Source of the DNA: Candidatus Thiodiazotropha sp. (ex Epidulcina cf. delphinae)
Lineage (GTDB): Bacteria; Pseudomonadota; Gammaproteobacteria; Chromatiales; Chromatiaceae
DNA: 64,000 nucleotides
Reading direction: 5' to 3'
NCBI GenBank assembly: GCA_025656455.1
Contig: JAHXHS010000002.1
Location: forward strand, 1 to 64,000
The notes below the pieces were generated by a model that made no database searches, was not told where the DNA came from, and saw only the letters and a program-made list of their open reading frames with translations. Positions 26,455 to 34,766 of the stretch are shown here, piece by piece (positions within the stretch are counted from its first letter, which is position 1; the number at the start of each line of letters is the position of its first letter). Made by a program: the position numbers and the translations under genes.

Positions 26455-29400
26455 ATGAGTAAACGACCGGAAAATACGCACTCTCCTTTTGCACCCAGGC
26501 TGCCTCAGGCGGTCGATGAGCGGCTGCAATGGGGTGGACTGTATGGATGCGGCGCCTCCCTGGCGATCGCCAATGCGGCCTGCGATTTTCCGGGACTGCT
26601 GCTGGTCGTCACCCCGGATATGCTCTCGGCTACCCGGCTGGAGCGCGAACTGGGCTTCTTTCTCGATAACGCGGATGTGCCGGTGGTCAACTTCCCAGAC
26701 TGGGAGACCCTGCCCTACGACCTCTTCGCGCCTTTGCCGGAACTGATCTCCCAACGTCTGCAGACCCTCTATCGGTTGCCACGGATACGTCGCGGCATCC
26801 TCGTCGCGCCGGTCTCCACCCTGATGCAGCGACTGCCACCCCAGCGCTTCCTGGAAGCCCATTGCCTGGTGGTGGAGACCGGACAACGGCTCAACATCGA
26901 CGATACCCGCAAACGCCTTGAACACAGCGGCTATCAATGTGTCTCGCAGGTGCTCTCCCATGGGGAGTTCGCGGTCAGAGGCTCGTTGCTCGATATCTTT
27001 CCGATGGGCTGTCAGACCCCTTATCGCATCGACCTGTTCGACGATGAGGTCGATACCATTCGCACCTTCGATCCCGAGACCCAGCGCTCCGCGGAGAAGA
27101 TCGAGCGCATCGACATGCTGCCGGCAAGGGAGTTTCCCCTGGACCAGGCCAGCATCACCCTGTTTCGCCGCAACTATCGCATCCGCTTCGAGGGTAACCT
27201 GCAACGGAGCCTGATCTATCAGGATGTCTCTGACGGCAAGATCCCGAGCGGTCTGGAATACTACCTGCCGTTGTTCTTTGAGGAGACCGCGACACTCTTC
27301 GACTATCTGCCCGAACAACGGCTGCTGGTCGAACTGGAGGAGGTCAGGGAACAGGCAGCCGCCTTCATCGCAACCGTGGAAGCGCGTTTCGAGGAGCGTC
27401 GCCATGACATCGAACGTCCCCTGCTGCTGCCGACCAGCCTATATCTAGCGGCGGACGAACTGGCCGCCAAACTAAAACGGGGTAACTCGATCAGTCTCAG
27501 CCATCACGAAGTGGCGACTCGCAACAAAGGCTATGCCGGGGTTGTCAATTTCCACACCCGGCTGCCCCCGCCGGTCGCTTTTCAGGCACGTAGCAAAGCG
27601 CCCGCCGGGACGTTAAGGCGCTTTCTCGACAGCCAACCGATGCGGGTGCTGTTCATCGCCGAGGGCGCAGGCAGGCGGGAGATGCTGCTGGGGACCCTGC
27701 GGGATCTTGCCATCCACCCCAAGGTAGTGGATAGCTGGCGCGCCTTTCTCGACAGTGATATCGAGATCGGCCTCTGTGTAGCCCCCATGGAGCAAGGGCT
27801 GTGGCTGGAGGATCAGGGCATCGCCCTGATCACCGAGACCCAGCTCTATGGCGAACGGGTGCGACAGGAACGGCGGCGTCGCAAAGTCAGCCAGGATCCT
27901 GATCAGATCGTGCGCAACCTCACTGAGCTGCACATCGGTGCGCCGGTGGTGCACGAGGATCATGGCGTAGGCCGCTATCTAGGACTCCAGGTCCTGGAAG
28001 TGGGGGGGATGCATACCGAGTTCCTGACCCTGGAGTATGCCCGTGGCGACAAGCTCTATGTACCGGTCGCCTCCCTGCATCTGATCAGCCGTTATGCCGG
28101 CGCCTCACCGGAGCACGCCCCGCTCCACCGCCTCGGCGGCGACCAGTGGGAGAAGACCAAGCGTAAGGCGGCCAAGCAGATCCGCGATGTGGCGGCGGAG
28201 TTGCTGGAGATCTATGCCCGTCGCGCGGCCCGTCAGGGTGTGGCCTTCCCGGCCCCCGACGCTGAGTATCAGGCCTTTGCCGCCTCATTCGAGTTCGAGG
28301 AGACACCAGACCAGCAACAGACCATCAGCGCCGTGCTGCAAGACATGGTATCGTCCCACCCCATGGACCGGGTGGTCTGCGGCGATGTGGGCTTCGGTAA
28401 GACCGAGGTAGCCATGCGCGCCTGCTTCATGGCGACCCAGGGCAACAGACAGGTGGCGGTGCTGGTGCCTACCACCCTGCTCGCCCAGCAGCACTATCAA
28501 AACTTCGCGGACCGGTTTGCCGACTGGCCGGTGAAGGTCGAAAGCCTGTCGCGTTTTCGCACCGGCAAGCAACAACAGCAGGTGATCGACGGCTTGCGGG
28601 ACGGCACGATCGATATCGTCGTCGGCACCCACAAACTTCTCTCAGAAGGCATCAAGTTCAAAAACCTCGGCCTGGTGATCATCGATGAAGAGCACCGCTT
28701 TGGTGTGCGCCACAAAGAGAGGCTGAAGGCCTTGCGCAGTGAGGTGGACCTGCTGACCCTGACGGCGACGCCGATTCCACGGACCCTCAATATGGCCATG
28801 TCCGGGATGCGCGATCTCTCCATCATCGCCACGCCGCCGGCCCTGCGCCACCCGGTGAAGACCTTTGTCAGCCAATGGAACGACAGTCTGATCAGCGAGG
28901 CCTGTCAGCGGGAACTGAAACGAGGCGGCCAGATCTATTTCCTGCACAACGAGGTCAGTACCATCGAGAACATGGCGAAACGGCTTGACTCCCTGCTGCC
29001 CGGTATCCGCCTGCAGGTGGCCCATGGCCAGATGCGCGAGCGAAAACTGGAGGGGATCATGCGCGATTTCTACCATCAACGCTTCAGCCTGTTGGTCTGC
29101 ACCACGATTGTCGAGAGCGGTATCGATGTACCCACCGCGAATACCATGATCATCAACCGGGCTGACAAACTAGGCCTGGCCCAACTCCACCAGATCCGCG
29201 GACGGGTCGGACGCTCCCATCATCGCGCCTATGCCTATCTGCTGACACCCCCACCCACCAGCATGACAGATGACGCAAAGAAGCGGCTTGAAGCCATTGA
29301 ATCCCTTGAAGATCTTGGCGCCGGCTTTACCCTGTCAACACATGATCTCGAGATACGGGGGGCAGGGGAGTTACTGGGAGAGGAGCAGAGCGGCCAAATC

Positions 29401-29934
29401 CAGGAGATCGGCTTCTCGCTCTACACCGAGTTGCTGGAGCGGGCCGTGTCCGCCCTGAAGGCAGGCTTGCAGCCAGAGCTGGACCGGCCGCTGGACCACG
29501 GCACGGAGATCGAACTCAATATACCCGCCCTGCTGCCCGAGGACTACCTGCCTGACATCCATTCCCGCCTGGTGCTCTACAAACGCATTGCCAGCGCTAA
29601 AGACAAGATCGAATTACGCGACCTGCAGGTGGAGATGATCGATCGTTTCGGTCTATTACCGGCAGCGACAAAAAATCTTTTTGAAATCACAGAACTGAAA
29701 CTGCGCGCCCATCCGCTGGGAATCCGCAAGATTGAGGCCGGACCCAAGGCCGCCCGATTGCTGTTCGACGAGAACCCAAAACTCGATCCCGCAAAACTGA
29801 TCAGCCTGATCCAGAGCCGGCCAAACACATACCGCATGGATGGCAGCGACAAACTGCGCTATATCGCTGACCTGGAAATGGCCGATGACCGGGTCAGAAA
29901 AATGCACGGTCTGCTCGACAGCCTGATAGACTGA
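26455..29934 (+). CDS. mfd: Transcription-repair coupling factor Mfd
   Basis: Superfamily 2 translocase that removes stalled RNA polymerase and recruits UvrA. From ATG 26455 the product is 1159 residues, close to the family length; ATG 26413 would add 14 residues, and neither start has an obvious RBS. In order: UvrB-homology region (about 20-350), RNA polymerase-interacting domain (about 480-545), translocase motor with CGDVGFGKTEVAMRA (Walker A) and DEEHRFG (Walker B), the TRG segment after QLHQIRGRVGRS (motif VI), and a C-terminal domain of about 150 residues. CsiV follows 36 bases later. Confidence 0.97.
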   Translation: MSKRPENTHSPFAPRLPQAVDERLQWGGLYGCGASLAIANAACDFPGLLLVVTPDMLSATRLERELGFFLDNADVPVVNFPDWETLPYDLFAPLPELISQRLQTLYRLPRIRRGILVAPVSTLMQRLPPQRFLEAHCLVVETGQRLNIDDTRKRLEHSGYQCVSQVLSHGEFAVRGSLLDIFPMGCQTPYRIDLFDDEVDTIRTFDPETQRSAEKIERIDMLPAREFPLDQASITLFRRNYRIRFEGNLQRSLIYQDVSDGKIPSGLEYYLPLFFEETATLFDYLPEQRLLVELEEVREQAAAFIATVEARFEERRHDIERPLLLPTSLYLAADELAAKLKRGNSISLSHHEVATRNKGYAGVVNFHTRLPPPVAFQARSKAPAGTLRRFLDSQPMRVLFIAEGAGRREMLLGTLRDLAIHPKVVDSWRAFLDSDIEIGLCVAPMEQGLWLEDQGIALITETQLYGERVRQERRRRKVSQDPDQIVRNLTELHIGAPVVHEDHGVGRYLGLQVLEVGGMHTEFLTLEYARGDKLYVPVASLHLISRYAGASPEHAPLHRLGGDQWEKTKRKAAKQIRDVAAELLEIYARRAARQGVAFPAPDAEYQAFAASFEFEETPDQQQTISAVLQDMVSSHPMDRVVCGDVGFGKTEVAMRACFMATQGNRQVAVLVPTTLLAQQHYQNFADRFADWPVKVESLSRFRTGKQQQQVIDGLRDGTIDIVVGTHKLLSEGIKFKNLGLVIIDEEHRFGVRHKERLKALRSEVDLLTLTATPIPRTLNMAMSGMRDLSIIATPPALRHPVKTFVSQWNDSLISEACQRELKRGGQIYFLHNEVSTIENMAKRLDSLLPGIRLQVAHGQMRERKLEGIMRDFYHQRFSLLVCTTIVESGIDVPTANTMIINRADKLGLAQLHQIRGRVGRSHHRAYAYLLTPPPTSMTDDAKKRLEAIESLEDLGAGFTLSTHDLEIRGAGELLGEEQSGQIQEIGFSLYTELLERAVSALKAGLQPELDRPLDHGTEIELNIPALLPEDYLPDIHSRLVLYKRIASAKDKIELRDLQVEMIDRFGLLPAATKNLFEITELKLRAHPLGIRKIEAGPKAARLLFDENPKLDPAKLISLIQSRPNTYRMDGSDKLRYIADLEMADDRVRKMHGLLDSLID

Positions 29935-29970
29935 GGCCGAGCCGGACTGAAACCATCAAAGAGCTGTTAG

Positions 29971-30747
29971 ATGAGAGAGATTTTGGACAAGTTTGCCGCC
30001 CTGCTGCTCTGCATGCTCCTCGCGTACCCCTTGGCGCTGCATGCCGAGAAGCGTCAATCGGAAACCTCGCCCAACTGGTATCAGTTCGAGGTGCTGATCT
30101 TCGAACGCATCGCCGCGGGAGCAGGCTCCACCGAGGGCTGGCCCAGCAATCCGGGAAGACCTGAACCGCAGCATGCAACCCGTCTCTCCCGGGGCAACCC
30201 CATGCAGGAAAGCAAGCCGGTTGCCTTTCGCGTATTGCCCGCCGAGGAGAGATCCCTGAATGGGGCATGGGGCGAAATGCGCAGATCGCGGGACTATCGC
30301 CCCCTGTACCACATCGCCTGGCGACAACCGGCGACACACCCAGATCAGGCGCAACAGATCTATTTCTCGCTGCTGCCGGAAAATGGCGATCAGGCCTCCG
30401 AGATGAATCCGCCAAAACTGGAAGGCACTTTGAAATTCGGCGTCAAACGCTATCTGCATATCGAAACGGACATTCTGCTGCATAAGGCTGTGGACGGAAT
30501 CACCCAGCATTCGGAGGGTGACAGCATCAGCTTCGGCCCCCGGTTCAACAGCTATCGACTGCAGACCAGTCGGCGCATGCGCAGCGGCAAGCTTCACTAT
30601 CTCGATCATCCCGTTATCGGCGTGCTGGCGATCGCCAAACACTACAAAATAGTCGAACCTGAAATCGTTGAGCCCCCGCCGCTACCCTCTCCTCAGCCGG
30701 CTGAGGAGACCAAGGAGCCAGCACAGGCACCACCTCCGGGTGGATGA
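29971..30747 (+). CDS. CsiV-family periplasmic peptidoglycan-binding protein
   Basis: 258 residues with a signal peptide (about 1-26, ending ALHAEK). The mature start NWYQFEVLIFER and the later LEGTLKFGVKRYLHIETDIL and RRMRSGKLHYLDHPVIGVL match CsiV, the protein that in Vibrio cholerae binds peptidoglycan precursors when cells meet non-canonical D-amino acids. csiV commonly follows mfd, as here. The proline-rich C-terminus (PPPLPSPQPAEETKEP) is a flexible tail. Convergent with the MCE operon. Confidence 0.8.
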   Translation: MREILDKFAALLLCMLLAYPLALHAEKRQSETSPNWYQFEVLIFERIAAGAGSTEGWPSNPGRPEPQHATRLSRGNPMQESKPVAFRVLPAEERSLNGAWGEMRRSRDYRPLYHIAWRQPATHPDQAQQIYFSLLPENGDQASEMNPPKLEGTLKFGVKRYLHIETDILLHKAVDGITQHSEGDSISFGPRFNSYRLQTSRRMRSGKLHYLDHPVIGVLAIAKHYKIVEPEIVEPPPLPSPQPAEETKEPAQAPPPGG

Positions 30748-30782
30748 GTCATGCCCTCTGCCTGTTTACAGCAATCGTCGCA

Positions 30783-31400
30783 TCAAGTTTTAGTCTGAGT
30801 ACGGATGCCGGCGGCAATTCGCCTTGCCAGCCTGGCCATGGCGCGATTGGCCGCCGCCACGCCAGCCTCGACATCGTCGCCGGTGACGTTCTCCTCGATC
30901 GCCACCTGTTGCATCTCAGCGAGTCTGTTGCCCTGTGCCTCGATCAGACTCCAACGCGCCTGCAGCCGTATCTTGCCATTCTCCTGGTCAAGACGCCTGA
31001 CCAGCAGATGCACCTCATAGTCAGGGCGCACACTGCCGTGCCAGGGATGCGTCACCAACTGCATCTCCTCTAGCTGCCGGCGCAGGCTATCGCTCACCAC
31101 CTGTTGGATATTCTCCTGCAGGGAACCGGCCCATTGGTCGAACTCCCGCAACGCCAGCCGATGGGGGGAGAGACGCATCACGATCTGCGGCCGATCCAGA
31201 TAGCCGGCCAGCCGGACCGGCCCCAGGCCTATCAGGGGCACGCCTGTCCGTGGCTTCAGACTGATGGTTTCCGGGACCGGCAATTGGCCGTCCAAACGAT
31301 AAAAGCGGGTCGGTTGAGAAGGCGTGGCGCACCCTGCGAGGAGCAACGCCGAACTCACGACCAAGATCAGAAGAGGTGGGTTGGTTTTCAGGATTGTCAC
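30783..31400 (-). CDS. ABC-type transport auxiliary lipoprotein (PqiC-like)
   Basis: 205-residue lipoprotein: signal with lipobox LLLAGC, so Cys24 is the lipidated residue. After it comes TPSQPTRFYRLDG and the ABC-type transport auxiliary domain found with MCE/PqiB-type systems. Probably sits in the outer membrane or periplasm as the partner of the MCE protein encoded upstream, with a 4-base overlap. Last gene of the four-gene lipid-transport operon. Confidence 0.85.
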   Translation of the reverse strand: MTILKTNPPLLILVVSSALLLAGCATPSQPTRFYRLDGQLPVPETISLKPRTGVPLIGLGPVRLAGYLDRPQIVMRLSPHRLALREFDQWAGSLQENIQQVVSDSLRRQLEEMQLVTHPWHGSVRPDYEVHLLVRRLDQENGKIRLQARWSLIEAQGNRLAEMQQVAIEENVTGDDVEAGVAAANRAMARLARRIAAGIRTQTKT

Positions 31401-32407
31401 TGTTTCCCCCGCAGCAGCGCCTCTGGATGGCGCTCTAGATATTCCGACATGATCCGAATCGAGCGAGCTGCAGCCCCGAGCTCACGCAGGGCTGCTGTCA
31501 TTTCGCGCATCAGCGGTGAATCCCGCTGCATGATTTCATCTGCGGAGACCCCCGCTTGTCCCAGTTTTGCGAAAGCCTCGTCTCCACTGGCCATGGTCCG
31601 CTCCCAACTGGCGAACGCCTTCTCCAACCGCACCTCGGTTGACGCAATTATCGCCTGGGAGTGAATTGCCGCCTGGGTGAGTTCGTCGAGTAATCTCTGG
31701 GTATCCACCAGGGTATCCGCACTGCGCTTGAGCAGATTCGGCGTCGCCTGCAGCAGTTGCTGGCTGACGCGTTCGAGCCGCCCTGTCGACTGGATGAGCG
31801 ACGCCATCAACTGCTTCGGCTCACCGTTCGCCATCATCTTATCGATTCCGTCCAGAATCTCCGAGAGACGCTGGGTGATGCGTTCGATCGGTATGGCTTC
31901 GATAGCCGTGGCGATTTTCTCCATGCTCGATTGGGTTGTGGGTATCTCCGGATAGTCTTGGTTGGTGCTCACCAGCCTGATCGGTGTTTGCGGATGGAAA
32001 TCAAGCTCTATCTCCAACTTGCCGGTGACCAGGCTCTGCAGATTGAGACGCGCCCTGAGACCTTGCCGGATCAGCTCATCCAGCCCGATCAAGCCTCCAC
32101 TGCTGGTCTGCACCCCGTCGATACCGACCCGGGAGTCATCGATGCCGATAATCACCGGGATTCTGAACGCCTGACTCTCTTGGAAATAGGTGATGGACAT
32201 AGACTCGACCTGACCGATCTTGACCCCGCGGAAATTCACTGGAGACCCGACCTGGAGACCCTTTACATCACTCTCGAAGAAGAGGATGAAACGAGTGGCC
32301 TGATGCGACAAAGCGCCGTTCGACAACAGAAAAACCGCGCTCAATCCCAGCACCAGACTGGCCAATACGAAGCCGCCGATGAGGGTTGGGTTGACCTTTG
32401 ACAGCAT
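31397..32407 (-). CDS. MCE/MlaD-domain substrate-binding protein
   Basis: 336 residues: one N-terminal membrane helix (about 10-30), one MCE domain (about 38-118; FFESDVKGLQVGSPVNFRGV then KIGQVESMSI), and a long helical C-terminal region (about 170-330) expected to form a tunnel or needle with the other subunits. MlaD proteins of this length resemble those of the non-canonical (YrbD/PqiB-like) MCE transporters rather than short MlaD. It binds phospholipids in the periplasm. Overlaps the lipoprotein gene by 4 bases and lies 5 bases after the ATPase gene. Confidence 0.9.
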   Translation of the reverse strand: MLSKVNPTLIGGFVLASLVLGLSAVFLLSNGALSHQATRFILFFESDVKGLQVGSPVNFRGVKIGQVESMSITYFQESQAFRIPVIIGIDDSRVGIDGVQTSSGGLIGLDELIRQGLRARLNLQSLVTGKLEIELDFHPQTPIRLVSTNQDYPEIPTTQSSMEKIATAIEAIPIERITQRLSEILDGIDKMMANGEPKQLMASLIQSTGRLERVSQQLLQATPNLLKRSADTLVDTQRLLDELTQAAIHSQAIIASTEVRLEKAFASWERTMASGDEAFAKLGQAGVSADEIMQRDSPLMREMTAALRELGAAARSIRIMSEYLERHPEALLRGKQ

Positions 32408-32412
32408 GGTGC

Positions 32413-33213
32413 TCAGTTTCCCTTCACTTGCAGGGCCTCGTCACCCCGGGTGAGGAATTCCCGGACCCTGGAATCCCGGGAACCGCGCAACAGCTCGCCG
32501 GGATCCCCCTGAGCGATGATGGTCTTGCTCAGGGGATCGAGGAAGACCGAATTGTTGCCAATCGCAAATATACTCGCCAGTTCATGGGTGACCACTACAA
32601 TGGTGGTGCCCAGGCTCTCGCTCAACTCGATAATCAGATCATCGAGCCGTTTTGCGCTGACCGGGTCCAGCCCGGCGGAAGGCTCGTCAAAAAACAGCAA
32701 TTCCGGATCAAGGGCCATGGCGCGGGCCAATCCGGCACGTTTCTGCATCCCACCGCTGATCTCCGACGGATAGTAGTCCTCGAAGCCCTTCAGCCCGACC
32801 AGCGAGAGCTTGAAGGAGGCCAGCTCCCTGATCTGGGCGGCGGACAAAGGGGTATAGGTCTGTAACGGCAAGGCGATATTCTCTGCCAGGGTCATATTTG
32901 TCCATAACGCGCCATTCTGATAGAGCACCCCCATCCGCCGCATCAAAGCTTGGCGTTTTGTCGCCTCCAGATCCCAAAGCGATGCGCCCTCATAGACGAT
33001 TTCACCCGCAGCCGGCCTTTTGAGTCCGATCAGATGTCTCAGCAAAGTGCTCTTTCCACAGCCGCTCCCCCCCATGATAATAAAGATGTCGCCACGCCGA
33101 ATAGTGAAGTTAAGTTCGCGCTGGATCACAAACTCGCCATAGGCCATGGTCAGGTCCCTGACCTCGATATGGGTTGCTGCTGCAGAACGGATTGTAGATT
33201 CCATAGGCTGCAT
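32413..33213 (-). CDS. MCE-type lipid transporter ATP-binding protein (MlaF-like)
   Basis: 266 residues from ATG 33213 (MQPMESTIRS); the open frame extends 15 residues further but into the 3' end of the permease gene, and ATG 33204 is also possible. Walker A GGSGCGKSTLLRHLIG, signature SGGMQKRAGLARAMALDPEL (SGGMQKR is diagnostic of the MlaF branch) and Walker B LLFFDEPSAGLDPV are present. It energises the MlaE-like permease encoded 4 bases upstream. Confidence 0.92.
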   Translation of the reverse strand: MQPMESTIRSAAATHIEVRDLTMAYGEFVIQRELNFTIRRGDIFIIMGGSGCGKSTLLRHLIGLKRPAAGEIVYEGASLWDLEATKRQALMRRMGVLYQNGALWTNMTLAENIALPLQTYTPLSAAQIRELASFKLSLVGLKGFEDYYPSEISGGMQKRAGLARAMALDPELLFFDEPSAGLDPVSAKRLDDLIIELSESLGTTIVVVTHELASIFAIGNNSVFLDPLSKTIIAQGDPGELLRGSRDSRVREFLTRGDEALQVKGN

Positions 33214-33217
33214 TGCT

Positions 33218-34348
33218 TCAAATACCCAGTTGATTGAAGAGTATAGTGGTGAGCGCATCCCATATCACGATCAGCAGGATCGACGTGACCATTGCCGAGG
33301 TGGTGGCCTGGCCCACGGCAGAGGAATTTTTGCCGCACTGCAGTCCCCGCAGACAGCCCGACATGGCAATCACGATGGCGAACAGGATACTCTTCACCAT
33401 CCCCACCAGCAGGTCGTCCCAGCCTATCGAATCCCGGGTCTGAACCATATACTCCAGCAACGAGATATCCAACACCAGCACGCCGACCAACACCCCGCCG
33501 AGGATCCCCAGGGCGTTTGCCCACAGGGTAAGCAACGGCAACATCACAAGCAGCGCCAGGGTGCGGGGCAACACCAGAAAATCCACCACCGAAATACCGA
33601 AGGTCCTTAGGGCGTCGATCTCATCGTTCACCTGCATGGCGCCGAGTTGCGCGGCATAGGCCGAACCGGTGCGACCGGCCATGATGATGGCGGTCATCAT
33701 CGCGCCCATTTCACGTAACGACCCCAGACCCACCAGATTCGCCACATAGATCTCGGCTCCGAACATCTGCAACTGCACCGCACCCACGAAGGCCAGCACA
33801 GCGCCGACCAGCACAGCGATCAGACTGACGATGGGCAGCGCCTCCGGCCCGGCCGCTTGCAGGAAACGCAAAAAATCGATACCTCGGAAGCCGGCCTTGC
33901 CGGTCAGCAGACGCAGCAGGGAGAGGAGCAACTCTCCCGCAAATTCAGTAAAGCGCAGCGCCTCCCGCCAGCCAGCCAGCGTCAGCGCCCCGATACGATA
34001 AAGCATGGAAAACCCCGGCTTTCGCCGCCGGGCCCCCTCTCGTTCCGCAACCGCCTGCCCCAGGTTTAGCAACCGATTGACGCCCTCCGGCAAGGATCCG
34101 GTATCGAGTTGAAAACCGTTTTCCCGGGCGAAATCAGTCAAGTGTTGCAGCAGGTTCAGGAACTGGCTGTCCCAACGGCCTAATCGGCGGGTATCGAGCA
34201 TAATCGCCTTCAGTCCGGCATGGGACAACAACTCATGTTGCAGCTGCTTCCGGTCACACTTGATACTGTGAAGCGTCCAATCGCCACTGAAGGCCAGCAC
34301 CGCAGTGGTGTCTGTCGGATATGAGATAATCAGCGAATCTTCCAGCAC
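33218..34348 (-). CDS. MlaE-family lipid ABC permease with N-terminal STAS-like domain
   Basis: 376 residues. The C-terminal 250 form the MlaE permease: hydrophobic segments and the conserved motif GREMGAMMTAIIMAGRTGSA (split around residue 245), then DEIDALRTFGISVVDFLVLP. The N-terminal 110 residues (LSGDWTLHSIKCDRKQLQH, ALMLDTRRLGRWDSQFL) look like a STAS domain. STAS is normally the separate MlaB protein; here it is fused. The GTG start is at 34346-34348, immediately next to a CTAG repeat end, with no RBS visible in the repeat, so the N-terminus is uncertain. Confidence 0.85.
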   Translation of the reverse strand: MLEDSLIISYPTDTTAVLAFSGDWTLHSIKCDRKQLQHELLSHAGLKAIMLDTRRLGRWDSQFLNLLQHLTDFARENGFQLDTGSLPEGVNRLLNLGQAVAEREGARRRKPGFSMLYRIGALTLAGWREALRFTEFAGELLLSLLRLLTGKAGFRGIDFLRFLQAAGPEALPIVSLIAVLVGAVLAFVGAVQLQMFGAEIYVANLVGLGSLREMGAMMTAIIMAGRTGSAYAAQLGAMQVNDEIDALRTFGISVVDFLVLPRTLALLVMLPLLTLWANALGILGGVLVGVLVLDISLLEYMVQTRDSIGWDDLLVGMVKSILFAIVIAMSGCLRGLQCGKNSSAVGQATTSAMVTSILLIVIWDALTTILFNQLGI

Positions 34349-34640
34349 CTAGTGTACTGTCCTATACTGTTTGACGTTTTCAGAGGCCCACAAATGACTC
34401 GAGTCGCCCGCAGGAAGTGCCCTTGGGGTGCAAGGCGCAGTCCGCCGTCAATGGTTGCTGGGCTGCAACGCGGGATCGAGTCATTTGTGGGCCTCCCTTC
34501 GGGCGCGACGAGAAGCCATCATCCGCGTTGTTGCGTTGCTTGGAAAGGGCGCGCCATTCCCTGCGGACTACACCTTGCCTTGGATGACGTGGGGCACACT
34601 GCATCCTAAGTTATCAGGTTGACGGAGTACTGGCACTCTT
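34349..34640. mobile_element. About 290-bp repeat element with a perfect 20-bp inner inverted repeat
   Basis: Begins ctagtgtactgtcc directly at the permease start codon and ends acggagtactgg. Bases 34383-34402 and 34476-34495 are perfect inverted copies (20 of 20). The right end (34600-34634) matches 6213-6250 in reverse. Bases 34406-34430 resemble the start of the window. No protein of the element is recognisable. Confidence 0.7.
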
Positions 34641-34766
34641 TCAAGGTGATATCGAATGCGTAGTGTACACCGGGCCGCCGAAGACGGTATAAAACTAAGC
34701 TTTCCCGCCGCAAAGCCGCTATTGGACTCAAAGGAAGAATAACTGCCTTAATATCGGGTAGAGACC

